40,536 bases of DNA from positions 1 through 40,536 of the forward strand of contig JAHHHN010000041.1 of assembly GCA_019359325.1 (NCBI GenBank). Reading direction: 5' to 3'. The notes beneath the pieces were generated by a model, which saw nothing but the letters and a program-made list of their open reading frames with translations, searched no databases and was not told the DNA's origin. Of the stretch, positions 1 to 7,872 are shown one piece after another (the stretch's first letter is position 1; each line of letters begins with the position of its first letter). The DNA is from Mojavia pulchra JT2-VF2. Lineage in GTDB: Bacteria > Cyanobacteriota > Cyanobacteriia > Cyanobacteriales > Nostocaceae. Position numbers and translations under genes: made by a program.

Positions 1-191
1 ACCTGCCTAGCGGCTCCCGCCAAAAGCCAGTGATGAAAATAGCAATTCATCCCATCTGAGCGAACCACATCGGGTTTAAATGCTCTTGCCTGTGCTAAAA
101 AGCCAATAACTATCTATACTGCTGTTACCAAGACAGCAGGCAAGGCAAGCTGATGGCACTGCCACATATTTTCTCCGGCTCAGTATCAAAT
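1..191. other. Non-coding stretch downstream of the replication gene
   Basis: No convincing gene is visible on either strand. It lies just past the 3' end of the minus-strand replication gene and may carry its transcription end, but no clear hairpin plus T-run was found. Confidence 0.4.
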
Positions 192-3158
192 TCATTGTTT
201 GGCCTTGAGTTGCTGAATCAGCTTACGCTCAGATAGGGTCAACAGATTCCACACAGCAGATTTAAACTCAGGAGTCCAATCTTTTACTAGCTCCTCAATC
301 ATCTCCCAGGACTGCAAAGCAATACAATCGCTAATCCGTTCCGCATTAGTAATAACGTCGGTGTTCGCATGATCACCATCACTATCACAACCCGCTTCAT
401 TAGAATCAGCATTACCTTGAGTGTTGCCTAATTCCCCATCTGACAAAGATTCATCTGTTGTTGTCGAAGGCATCTCTACTGGTGACGGCGACTGTGATGG
501 CAACTGTGACGGTACTGATGACGGCGCGAAACCCTTACTCTGATTGCTTTGTGATGGCGTTGAGATTTTGGGCGACTCTTGGGGCTGATTTTCTAGCAAA
601 ATTGATTGAGTGTTTGGCAGTGAGGGTAAATTTTCTCCAACGAGTAGATCCAATTTTTGATTTTCGATTTTTTCTTCAATCAAATCAGGGATTGTGCTGT
701 CACCTGCATCAAAGTCCTTATTTATCAGGGATTGTGAGCCGTCACCTGTGCCATCACCTGTGCCATCACTACTGCCGTCACCTGCATTAATTCTTTGAGC
801 CAGGGTATAGTCATGAGTTGGGATATGGTCATCCATGCCCACAATTCTTAGACGCAATCCGCGAATGAATTTCCCGGTCTTGGTCGCTTCTTTTTCTACC
901 TCCCAGCCCAGGACACTGCGGCACAACTCTAATAAATCAGGGGAGAAGTTATTGTGATGTTTGGCATGATTCCCCGATTTACGGCAATAGCTGTTATACG
1001 AGCCGAATAATGTCACCGGAGTAGTCCCGTCTTCTCCTTCATGGCGATCGCTGCCGACTGGGGTTTTCGCCATTGGGTCATAAATGACGTGCTGGTTAAT
1101 CCAAGCAGCGATGGAATCTACGCGGGTGCGGTTTTCCCAAAATTCCAAGGCACATTCGGGAATCTCTTGTAATCCCAGTAGCACGTTTGTAACGTGTTCA
1201 TCGGGGATGCTCAAAACATAGTTGGTAAACGCGGATAGTTCCGGTGCAAATACCACTTCTAAGTTGCGGCGTTTTGAGGGTGGCACTTCTTTCTGACAAG
1301 GGACAGTAATCACTCGGCGTTTGACGCGGCTGGCTGATTCGCCCATGAAAATCGGCAGGTTGGACAGCACTAATACCATGCCGTCATAGCGATATGGAAA
1401 CGCCTTTTTCCCTTTCTCCTCTGCCCTGATAAAGTCTTCCCCAGTTAACGACAGGAATTTCCCCAGCTTACCAGTTTGCTTGTCTTCGTCTGGGAACAGT
1501 ACCAAGCGCTTGCGGTAAGCGTTAGCTCCCTCAAATCTGTTGCCGCACCATTCTTCAAGAGTGGTGGTGTGGACATTCTGTTCACCAATTAAATTCACCA
1601 CCAGCCGACTAAAACTGCCTTTGCCCGTACCACCAGGGCCAATGAGGTGAACAAATTTTTGCAGGTCATGTCTGCCCTTGATAACGGCGTTACAGTAGCA
1701 CAGCAACAGGTCTTTGATGGCATCGTTACCGTTAGACAGGTGATTGAGGAACGCGTCAATTTCTGACCAGTTTTTAGCATTGGGATCGTAAGAGCGTGGC
1801 AGTTGCCAAGTCAGGCGATAACTGGGGGAATGGGGTAAAAGCTTGCCTGTGGACAACTCCACCACACCATTCATAAAGGGCAACAGTTCTCTAGGGGAAG
1901 CCTCAAGCCATTTGCGAACTATCAGTTGATTTCGCATGGCTTTGACGATGTTGGTAATGTAGGTGTGGGAGTTGTAGCCTTCAATTCCCTTGCTAGTAAG
2001 TATCTGTGAGACGATCGCTTCGATAAATTCGTTAGTTTCCGGCGACCAAACCCCAGCAAAATCAGCCTCATAGCGCATCCACAGGGCAATCTCATTGTTA
2101 AAAGCCAGTCGGTCACGGTACTCTTGGACGATCTCGCGCCCTATCTTATCCGCAGGCGGCACTCGAAAATTTCTACGCTTTGAAAATTGTTTTTCTAACT
2201 TAGAGATCGCCGTTTCGTAGGCATCATCAAAAGCGCCTGACCCTTGATTGACAATCAAATCATCCAGCCCCTTACCGTCTTTTGCATCCCAGTTTACATT
2301 AGCCGCGTAGCAATCTCGTTTTTCTAATGCTTTGTGCAGCTTCCTTGTCCCTCTGGCGACGGCTTTTTGAGCGCTGCGCTTTGTGTCCTGGTCAAAAGCG
2401 ATGACCCAGGCACTTTCCAGGCTGGCGAAGGGGACTAAATCTTCCATCAAGCTGGCATTAATCCCAGTTGCTCCGCATTCGCAGCCGTAAAGGCCAATCA
2501 TCACATATCCATTGGAAATGGCACACAGTGCTTTCTTTGCGCCCTCGGTCACACCTCTTTCTATGGACGATTCTTTGAGCCATTGCCAGAAACTACCAAC
2601 TGTCGGCACTTTTACCGCATACCGCTCGGCTACTTTCTGCCGTGCTTCGGGCGGTACTGGGGGCAAAAATGCTCGATTGCCGCCTCCTTTGGGTGCAAGA
2701 TACCTGTATGGGCGTTCCTTGTCTTCGTCCCAATTGCTGACTATTACCTGCCATACTGAACCATCTTCATTCATCAAAAATGCGGCATACAACGGCTCGT
2801 TGGCCTGATGACCAAATCGCTTGTAATCCCAGCCTAAAGCGTCATGGATTGGTGTTTCTACATCGCCACCAAGAACACATTCAATATCTTGGTGAAATTC
2901 GACGCAGGCATCAAAGATGGATGGCGTAATCCCTGAACCTTCAATAAATGACTGACGAATAAAGGCTTGGAATTCTTCAAAACTCTCAAACTTGTTCCGC
3001 CGTCCCTCAAGTGGGCTGCTGTTGAAGGTGGTATGGTGTGGTACTAACTCTTGATTTGATGAGGTGTACTGCGCTAAAATTGACGCAGAAATCAAATCTT
3101 CTCGCTGTGCGCCATGATGTGACAGTCCGGGCGCATTTGGCGTTTCTAGCTTATTCAT
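192..3158 (-). CDS. DUF3854 primase / SF3-type helicase, probable plasmid replication protein
   Basis: A 988-residue protein. The N-terminal half (about residues 60-310) looks like DUF3854, a Toprim-like primase-associated domain, with AFDQDT at 254-259 and the acidic stretch DGKGLDD at 294-300. The second half is a D5/P4-type SF3 helicase: Walker A GPGGTGKG at 507-514, Walker B RLVLFPDED at 551-559, a sensor LSN near 600 and the arginine-rich RVKRRVITVP at 611-620. This combination fits cyanobacterial plasmid replication proteins (primase-helicases of the CyRepA kind, named from memory). The C-terminal ~200 residues are low-complexity, rich in Gly-Asp, Ser and Gln, and encoded by short DNA repeats near 480-530 and 730-785. 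A good Shine-Dalgarno (AAGGAGC) sits 7 nt before the ATG. The role in replication is inferred from domain content and from the plasmid context. Confidence 0.8.
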   Translation of the reverse strand: MNKLETPNAPGLSHHGAQREDLISASILAQYTSSNQELVPHHTTFNSSPLEGRRNKFESFEEFQAFIRQSFIEGSGITPSIFDACVEFHQDIECVLGGDVETPIHDALGWDYKRFGHQANEPLYAAFLMNEDGSVWQVIVSNWDEDKERPYRYLAPKGGGNRAFLPPVPPEARQKVAERYAVKVPTVGSFWQWLKESSIERGVTEGAKKALCAISNGYVMIGLYGCECGATGINASLMEDLVPFASLESAWVIAFDQDTKRSAQKAVARGTRKLHKALEKRDCYAANVNWDAKDGKGLDDLIVNQGSGAFDDAYETAISKLEKQFSKRRNFRVPPADKIGREIVQEYRDRLAFNNEIALWMRYEADFAGVWSPETNEFIEAIVSQILTSKGIEGYNSHTYITNIVKAMRNQLIVRKWLEASPRELLPFMNGVVELSTGKLLPHSPSYRLTWQLPRSYDPNAKNWSEIDAFLNHLSNGNDAIKDLLLCYCNAVIKGRHDLQKFVHLIGPGGTGKGSFSRLVVNLIGEQNVHTTTLEEWCGNRFEGANAYRKRLVLFPDEDKQTGKLGKFLSLTGEDFIRAEEKGKKAFPYRYDGMVLVLSNLPIFMGESASRVKRRVITVPCQKEVPPSKRRNLEVVFAPELSAFTNYVLSIPDEHVTNVLLGLQEIPECALEFWENRTRVDSIAAWINQHVIYDPMAKTPVGSDRHEGEDGTTPVTLFGSYNSYCRKSGNHAKHHNNFSPDLLELCRSVLGWEVEKEATKTGKFIRGLRLRIVGMDDHIPTHDYTLAQRINAGDGSSDGTGDGTGDGSQSLINKDFDAGDSTIPDLIEEKIENQKLDLLVGENLPSLPNTQSILLENQPQESPKISTPSQSNQSKGFAPSSVPSQLPSQSPSPVEMPSTTTDESLSDGELGNTQGNADSNEAGCDSDGDHANTDVITNAERISDCIALQSWEMIEELVKDWTPEFKSAVWNLLTLSERKLIQQLKAKQ

Positions 3159-3326
3159 TTGTGGCTCCTTAATTTGGTGATTACTTTGATAAAGATTGAG
3201 TAATCCCTTCCCCTTTCAGGCACGCCACTGTTACGCTAGAACTAGAAAATATTTTTTGTTTTGTAGCGGTAGGACTAACCGCTGGGTGACGACTGACAAT
3301 CGTCTTGGTGTGTTCTAGCCTAGTAA

Positions 3327-3378
3327 GTAGGTTCTTTGTGGCGCACCCGAAAGCAGGTGGGAACTACCCTTTTTTTTG
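3327..3378 (+). terminator. Hairpin plus T8 on the plus strand, possible end of an antisense RNA to the rep leader
   Basis: GTAG (3327-3330) can pair with CTAC (3364-3367), and inside it CACC (3344-3347) pairs with GGTG (3356-3359). Eight T follow at 3370-3377. The genes on both sides run on the minus strand, so a plus-strand terminator here has no coding gene to serve. A short antisense RNA against the leader of the replication gene is one explanation. The stem has a bulge, so the call is modest. Confidence 0.35.
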
Positions 3379-3379
3379 C

Positions 3380-3547
3380 TTATAAAGCATGGTAAGTCTG
3401 CTCTAGGTATGCGGATACTGCATCCAGAATTAATCGATTTCGACTCATATTTAATGCATTAGCTGCCCTAGTCCACTTTTCTAATTCTTTTTCTGGTAGG
3501 CGCACGCTGGTTGTAGTAGTTGCGGGAATCTTGGTGGTTGTATTCAT
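3380..3547 (-). CDS. Small ribbon-helix-helix (CopG/Arc-like) protein
   Basis: A 55-residue protein starting MNTTTKIPATTT. A basic N-terminal strand (TSVRLPEKELEKW, about 13-25) is followed by two helices ending SRNRLILDAVSAYLEQ. This is the layout of a ribbon-helix-helix DNA-binding protein, in which paired beta-strands read the operator. It sits directly upstream of the replication gene on the same strand, the place where CopG-type copy-number repressors are found in other plasmids. Only a weak GGAA ribosome site lies before the ATG. The fold is read from the pattern; the role in copy control is inferred from position. Confidence 0.6.
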   Translation of the reverse strand: MNTTTKIPATTTTSVRLPEKELEKWTRAANALNMSRNRLILDAVSAYLEQTYHAL

Positions 3548-3591
3548 GTTTCTTCCACTGGACGTATCACTTAAGCATCATATTTCGAGCT

Positions 3592-3801
3592 TTAATAAAA
3601 AGAAACTGACTTTCTGCTATTCTTTATCTGCAAAAAGTCAGGTAAAAAATAGACAAAGTGCAGTAAAAATATTTTTTCTAATAAAATCGCTTGTGTATTT
3701 GTTTCCTCTTGTTGGACAACTTGCAGTAGGATTGTTTCTATTTGGTTAAGCCATCTGGGTAGTTGTCCGTTACAGCTGTAGTTACTAAATATTTTGGTCA
3801 T
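3592..3801 (-). CDS. Doubtful small open frame, 69 residues
   Basis: An open frame between the two RHH genes on the same strand. It begins MTKIFSNYSCNGQLPRWL and has a polar Gln/Glu-rich middle and a hydrophobic end. No family is recognised, no good ribosome site precedes the ATG, and a plus-strand frame of equal length overlaps it. It may be real because it fills the space between same-strand genes, but the evidence is weak. Confidence 0.2.
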   Translation of the reverse strand: MTKIFSNYSCNGQLPRWLNQIETILLQVVQQEETNTQAILLEKIFLLHFVYFLPDFLQIKNSRKSVSFY

Positions 3802-3887
3802 AGAAATTACTCAGACTTATTTGATTCTTCCTTACTTTTGGCGATCGCTTTTTAGCTTCACAGCGATTTTAGCGCAATGTTGCAACA

Positions 3888-4067
3888 TCAAGTTAGTGAA
3901 ACACCTCTTTTACTGAGATACTCTTTAATTGCTTCTTCAACTGCGTCTGTAATCTGAATTTCCTGATCTGTGCAGTAGAGGCGAAACTTTTTAGCTATAT
4001 CTTTTGATATTAAAGCAGTTATCTGTGAATACTCTGGATTGTTACGTCTCCCCATGCCATTACTCAT
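3888..4067 (-). CDS. Small ribbon-helix-helix protein, 59 residues
   Basis: The protein starts MSNGMGRRNNPEYSQITALI. The strand-like segment (EYSQITALISKDIAKKF, about 12-28) is followed by YCTDQEIQITDAVEEAIKEYL, a typical RHH helix-turn-helix pair. A second possible start is Met5. It is transcribed away from a perfect 15-bp inverted repeat that begins about 20 bp upstream of its start, the usual arrangement for an autoregulated RHH repressor or antitoxin. No toxin partner is evident next to it. The divergent ParM-like operon starts about 240 bp away, so this protein may control that operon too (inference). Confidence 0.6.
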   Translation of the reverse strand: MSNGMGRRNNPEYSQITALISKDIAKKFRLYCTDQEIQITDAVEEAIKEYLSKRGVSLT

Positions 4068-4088
4068 AAGATTTATTGCTTTATTTTA

Positions 4089-4131
4089 CTGTTGCAATAA
4101 CAAATCATCATTAAACTTGTTATTGCAACAG
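4089..4131. promoter_or_regulatory. Perfect 15-bp inverted repeat with an extra half-site, probable operator
   Basis: CTGTTGCAATAACAA at 4089-4103 is the exact reverse complement of 4117-4131, with a 13-nt spacer. A further GTTATTGC at 4135-4142 repeats the half-site at 4119-4126, 16 bp away in the same orientation. The element lies between the divergent RHH gene (start 4067) and the ParM-like operon (start 4307), so it could control both. No T-run follows, which argues against a terminator. Confidence 0.55.
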
Positions 4132-4306
4132 CAAGTTATTGCGTTAGCATGACAGTAGCAAACCAAAAACAGTCACTCAACAAAGGCAATAGAAGCCAGA
4201 AAGTGATGTTACGGCAAGCCTCTAATTGAATATCTGGATTTATCGTGATTTGCTTAAAAATCAACGCCTTGCCAGAAAAATCAAGACTTTACCAATAATT
4301 TGAACC

Positions 4307-5422
4307 ATGACAACCGTATACACCAATGCCAAAAATTGGCTAGTTAAAGCAGACTTGTTAGCCAATTCTGGGCTAACTGACCTTATCGCCGGAAAAGACT
4401 CAGGAGCAGGATATGGCAAGGCAATCATCGGTGATTTTTCTATCATGATGCCTGCTGCATACTCACTTGTTCGCAACCGCAACGTCATGCATCACGAAAC
4501 CATTTCTAAAGATGGCTGCTGGGTTCGATATGTAGAAGGAACACGTCTTGATTTAAAAGATGTTCAATTCTTTTGGGGTAGTGCAGCGATCGCACAGACT
4601 GACCACACCCTGTTACACGAAGATAAAGCGAAAAAGGCAGAACTGGCACTAGAAAGCATCCTTGCAGATTTGGCAGTTCTGAATATTCCCGATGGTGTCA
4701 AGCTAGAAATTAGTTTGAGCAATCACAACCCAGAACGCTGGGGCCAAGAGATTAAACGCAGAGTAGAAGGGACTCACACCTTTGAGCATCTGCACCCTGT
4801 CACTCGTTCCATTGTTACCAAGACAGTTGAAATCGTTGTTACTGGCATTTATCCCGAAGGGTTTGGAAGCATTGCCCACTGCTTATTCGGTGAAGCATCC
4901 CTGGTACTTGACCCCTCAGAATTAGCGATCGCACTCGATATCGGTTCATCAACTTGGTTGATTACCGTGTTCAACGGTAGCGGTGCAGTGATTGACCGTC
5001 ACCTGATAGAGGGTGGTTGCGGTGAACTACACAGCATGATTGCAGAAGCTCTCGATAAGCGAAACGACCGAGTAAGTCTGCTGTCTAAGGATGTGAAGCA
5101 CTCGCCCAGTCTCGTGAATCAGGGAATTATCGAAGGCACTTTCACTTATGGAGGCAATCACCTCACAGGCAAGAAGTTTGAGGCAGAGTACAGCCAATGT
5201 CTAGATGAATGGTGGTCAAACAGGATTGAGAAATTCGCCAACTTTGTGACTGCTGGTAATTATCTAGACCGCGCTAAATACCTTGTCGCCTGGGGTGGTG
5301 GTGTTTCCTTGCCAGTAGTGGATCAAAATCTTGCCTCCTTAGGATTTGTGGTTTTAGAAAATCCCCAATTCATCAATGCTTTCGGACTTAAGTTATTAAC
5401 AGAAATCTCCACAGGAGTGTAA
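4307..5422 (+). CDS. ParM/StbA-like actin-family ATPase
   Basis: A 371-residue protein with the sequence landmarks of bacterial actin-like ATPases: a phosphate-1 type loop GKDSGAGYGK (29-38), a phosphate-2 type LDIGSSTW (210-217) and an adenosine-type glycine loop WGGGVSLP (329-336). ParM-class proteins polymerise with ATP and push plasmid copies apart, working with a small DNA-binding adaptor and a centromere. The next gene, four bases downstream, encodes an 86-residue protein that could be the adaptor. The length is slightly above the ~320-350 residues of ParM/StbA. It heads an operon ending in a membrane ATPase, so a role in a larger DNA-handling machine is possible. The family call is good; the exact role is inferred. 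Confidence 0.7.
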   Translation: MTTVYTNAKNWLVKADLLANSGLTDLIAGKDSGAGYGKAIIGDFSIMMPAAYSLVRNRNVMHHETISKDGCWVRYVEGTRLDLKDVQFFWGSAAIAQTDHTLLHEDKAKKAELALESILADLAVLNIPDGVKLEISLSNHNPERWGQEIKRRVEGTHTFEHLHPVTRSIVTKTVEIVVTGIYPEGFGSIAHCLFGEASLVLDPSELAIALDIGSSTWLITVFNGSGAVIDRHLIEGGCGELHSMIAEALDKRNDRVSLLSKDVKHSPSLVNQGIIEGTFTYGGNHLTGKKFEAEYSQCLDEWWSNRIEKFANFVTAGNYLDRAKYLVAWGGGVSLPVVDQNLASLGFVVLENPQFINAFGLKLLTEISTGV

Positions 5423-5426
5423 ACAA

Positions 5427-5687
5427 GTGTCTGATAAAACATCCTACGAATCTCGGCGTATAACCATCTCTTACTTAGCGGTTTATGAATTGTGTCAGAT
5501 GTTCAATATTCCCAGTGATGCGCCAACGCAAGCCCTTAGTGCAGCAGTAGAAAAGCTAATTTTTCAAGGTGGAAATGTGCAGACATCTCCAAAAACTCAA
5601 AATTCCTCATCAACACCAACAGCAATTCAACCCAACAAGGCAGGACTAGCGAATATGGCCAGTCAGTTTAAAGGGGTAGCTTCATGA
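5427..5687 (+). CDS. Small protein next to the ParM-like gene, possible adaptor
   Basis: An 86-residue protein with a GTG start and an upstream AGGAG, 4 bp after the ParM-like gene. The first ~50 residues (RRITISYLAVYELCQMF, then a helix with an AAVEKLIFQG end) could form a short strand followed by helices, as in RHH adaptors. The rest is a Ser/Thr/Asn/Gln-rich tail. No family is recognised. Position and size resemble ParR, the partner that couples ParM filaments to DNA, but I see no decisive motif. Confidence 0.45.
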   Translation: MSDKTSYESRRITISYLAVYELCQMFNIPSDAPTQALSAAVEKLIFQGGNVQTSPKTQNSSSTPTAIQPNKAGLANMASQFKGVAS

Positions 5688-5926
5688 ACAACTTAAATAG
5701 GGTTTATGACTCAACCTTACTAAGCAAGTCGAAGGTTTACCAAATCGAGCGAACGCTATATCAATACCTCTACCAAACAGGCACAATTAGAGCGCCCCAG
5801 TACATCTTCCGCCCTCTTGCTGGACAAAGGAAGAAGGCTGATTTGAAGCTGAATCACAAGGCATTAACTACTCGCTGTTATCAAGTGTCAAACATGAGTA
5901 CCAAAGCCTCTGTTATCAGCCAATAA
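5684..5926 (+). CDS. Hypothetical basic protein, 80 residues
   Basis: The start codon overlaps the previous stop by four bases (ATGA), which indicates translational coupling. The protein is rich in Lys, Arg, Tyr and Gln (for example KVYQIERTLYQYLYQTG) and is probably soluble. No family is recognised. The operon position is the only clue to its job. Confidence 0.45.
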   Translation: MNNLNRVYDSTLLSKSKVYQIERTLYQYLYQTGTIRAPQYIFRPLAGQRKKADLKLNHKALTTRCYQVSNMSTKASVISQ

Positions 5927-5958
5927 TCACTGCAATTATCGATTTTTTGAGGTGAATT

Positions 5959-6156
5959 ATGAACACTCAACCACTACCCGAATTGATTGCACAAGCCCAA
6001 CAATTAGTAACGCAAATTCGGCAGCATCCACAATATCAAGGCTTACGTTTTGATTGCGATGTAACGCTTGGGGATGTCAGCCAATTTTTCAATACTCTGC
6101 AATGGTCGGCCGCAGATTCAACTGTGGATGTTTCTCAAGAAGGCTTTTTTCAGTGA
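5959..6156 (+). CDS. Hypothetical protein, 65 residues
   Basis: It starts MNTQPLPELIAQAQQLV after a good GAGGTG ribosome site. One amphipathic helix (about 5-22) is followed by an acidic C-terminal half ending in SQEGFFQ. No family is recognised. It lies in the same operon as its neighbours with a short gap. Confidence 0.4.
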   Translation: MNTQPLPELIAQAQQLVTQIRQHPQYQGLRFDCDVTLGDVSQFFNTLQWSAADSTVDVSQEGFFQ

Positions 6157-6251
6157 TGGGAGAGCGATTGCAATGATTGACCGTCGGTGCAATCGCCCTA
6201 CTTTCGTGTCTACCGCCGCATAACGATAAACGACATAAGGATTGTAGCAAG

Positions 6252-6647
6252 ATGAATAACTCCAATCTATTCTACGAGGCATTAAACGCATTAACTAACA
6301 ATGGATGCCCATCAGAATTGGCGCAATCAGCAGCTTTTATTGTGGCCAACGATGACCCATTCCAACCCGATTTAGGCAGAACACCACAGCAACAGCAAAT
6401 CATTCAAGAAGCACTGCCATACTTGCCTACCGGAATTTATGACCAATTTCAAACCATTGATGAAACGCCAAACCCTCTCACACATGGGCAATTCTTAGGG
6501 AATTTTGGGGGAGAACTGCCAGACGAAACCATTTGGAGGCTTGCAGAGGGCGACATGACAGCACTAAACGATATTACTGATGATGCAACTAAAGACAGAG
6601 CCAGCAGCATCTTCACCAGACTGAATGATTTGGGAGCGTGGGAGTAA
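6252..6647 (+). CDS. Hypothetical acidic protein, 131 residues
   Basis: I chose the ATG giving MNNSNLFYEAL because the 25 residues upstream in the same frame look non-coding. The protein is acidic with many Asn, Gln, Asp and Pro residues (for example DDPFQPDLGRTPQQQQ), and no membrane segment or known motif is seen. Its stop overlaps the next start (TAATG). Unknown function, with the operon context as the only clue. Confidence 0.5.
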   Translation: MNNSNLFYEALNALTNNGCPSELAQSAAFIVANDDPFQPDLGRTPQQQQIIQEALPYLPTGIYDQFQTIDETPNPLTHGQFLGNFGGELPDETIWRLAEGDMTALNDITDDATKDRASSIFTRLNDLGAWE

Positions 6648-7252
6648 TGAACCGGACAGTAAAACTAAAACTGGATGCACCCATAACCTATGCTGCCTTG
6701 CATTCCCTTTCGGGAATCAGCCAAGAAACAGTATTCCAAGCCCTCGACGGTAACAAAACCGCAGCAGCACAAGTGGCAGATTTTAGAATCAAGCAAACGC
6801 AACGCGCCCAAAATGCCAAGGCGGTATTCGGCAACCTATCACAAGGCTTACAGGCAACTGAAGCGGTGATGACAGAAGAAAGCAAGTTTCTGACTGATGC
6901 AGGTGCAAGTATCAACAAAATGGCTGATGGTTGGTCAAAGGTTCGGGTTAGTGATGCGCGTTTGGGGTACGGCTTAGAACAGAAGGTTATCGCCTCTAAC
7001 AACCAAATAGCCCAAGAACAATTTCGGCACTCTAGGACACTCAACTTATTGGGGGAATCGCACCGCACCGAACTGCGAGGGATTGAGATTGACGCGACTA
7101 GTGCCAGAACTCAACTGTGGCAGAAGGTTAACGCTAAAAAATCAGATTTGACCCCTGGTGATAAAGCACGGGAAACACTGCGGGACATCCACAGGCACGG
7201 CTCTAATGCAATGCGAGGGGTGAAAGGGTTCTTCAGACGGTTGATTGACTAG
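6647..7252 (+). CDS. Hypothetical helical protein, 201 residues
   Basis: I chose the start at the TAATG overlap (MNRTVKLKLDAPITYAAL). The middle (about 45-160) is a long Ala/Gln/Glu-rich stretch that is probably mostly helical or coiled. The C-terminus is basic (GVKGFFRRLID). No signal peptide or membrane segment is seen and no family is recognised. Tight coupling to the upstream gene suggests the two proteins act together. Confidence 0.5.
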   Translation: MNRTVKLKLDAPITYAALHSLSGISQETVFQALDGNKTAAAQVADFRIKQTQRAQNAKAVFGNLSQGLQATEAVMTEESKFLTDAGASINKMADGWSKVRVSDARLGYGLEQKVIASNNQIAQEQFRHSRTLNLLGESHRTELRGIEIDATSARTQLWQKVNAKKSDLTPGDKARETLRDIHRHGSNAMRGVKGFFRRLID

Positions 7253-7259
7253 CTCCTAA

Positions 7260-7281
7260 ATCCCCAGCTTTGCCTGGGGAT
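7260..7281. promoter_or_regulatory. Short hairpin inside the ParM-like operon
   Basis: ATCCCCA (7260-7266) pairs with TGGGGAT (7275-7281) around an 8-nt loop, just after the upstream stop codon. It has no T-run, so it may be an RNA-processing or stabilising element rather than a terminator. Confidence 0.3.
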
Positions 7282-7305
7282 AATGATTTTCATGAGATGT
7301 TCATC

Positions 7306-7872
7306 ATGTTAACCAAGAATCAAAATCAAACACCCATCTATTTCGATGCAGAGATTGTAGACGAGCGTACACAGCATATTCAGGGCGAACAATACGACAG
7401 CGAAAAGGTACAGCAGGCAATCGCCCAAACCGATGGCGGCGTAACTGTACTTCGTGGCATTGCTCAGGGTTCTTTCCTGGTTGGGTTTCAAGTTGCGTCA
7501 ACCCAATCGCTGTATCTAGCAGGTAGTGTTGGGCTGTTTCCCGCAGTCGTGGCAGGTTTACCCGTTGGGCTTTCTGTTGCTGCTACACTCTGCTATTTAC
7601 GCTTTGACAATAGTGTGATTCCCCTAATTTGCGACCGTCAAAAGTTTGGGCTTGGGGTAACTCGTACCCTCATGCTGGCTGCTAGTTCGTGGAAGTTAAC
7701 CACAGATGCCCAACAGATGGACTTTGTAGCTCGTAGCAGTTTTTTGGGAGTCACCCAACAGGTAAAGCAGTATGAGGGGATTGAGTCACCAAAACAAACT
7801 AATTTCCCCATAATTCTCAGCTTGGCCGCAGTCGTGGCAGTGATTCTAGCTTTCTATTGCCGTAAGAGATGA
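7306..7872 (+). CDS. Membrane protein of the ParM-like operon
   Basis: A 188-residue protein starting MLTKNQNQTPIYFDAEIV (Met codons at 7297 and 7306 are both possible). After a soluble ~60 residues there is a long hydrophobic region, about 65-100 (including LYLAGSVGLFPAVVAGLPVG), which could hold one or two membrane spans. A C-terminal span FPIILSLAAVVAVILAF is followed by the basic tail CRKR. It overlaps the downstream ATPase gene by four bases (ATGA). It may anchor or form a complex with that ATPase in the inner membrane (inference). No family is recognised. Confidence 0.5.
   Translation: MLTKNQNQTPIYFDAEIVDERTQHIQGEQYDSEKVQQAIAQTDGGVTVLRGIAQGSFLVGFQVASTQSLYLAGSVGLFPAVVAGLPVGLSVAATLCYLRFDNSVIPLICDRQKFGLGVTRTLMLAASSWKLTTDAQQMDFVARSSFLGVTQQVKQYEGIESPKQTNFPIILSLAAVVAVILAFYCRKR

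Noticed and set aside
458-790. Open frame opposite the replication gene
   Set aside because: It lies wholly within the longer minus-strand gene, over its low-complexity tail, and has no family features.
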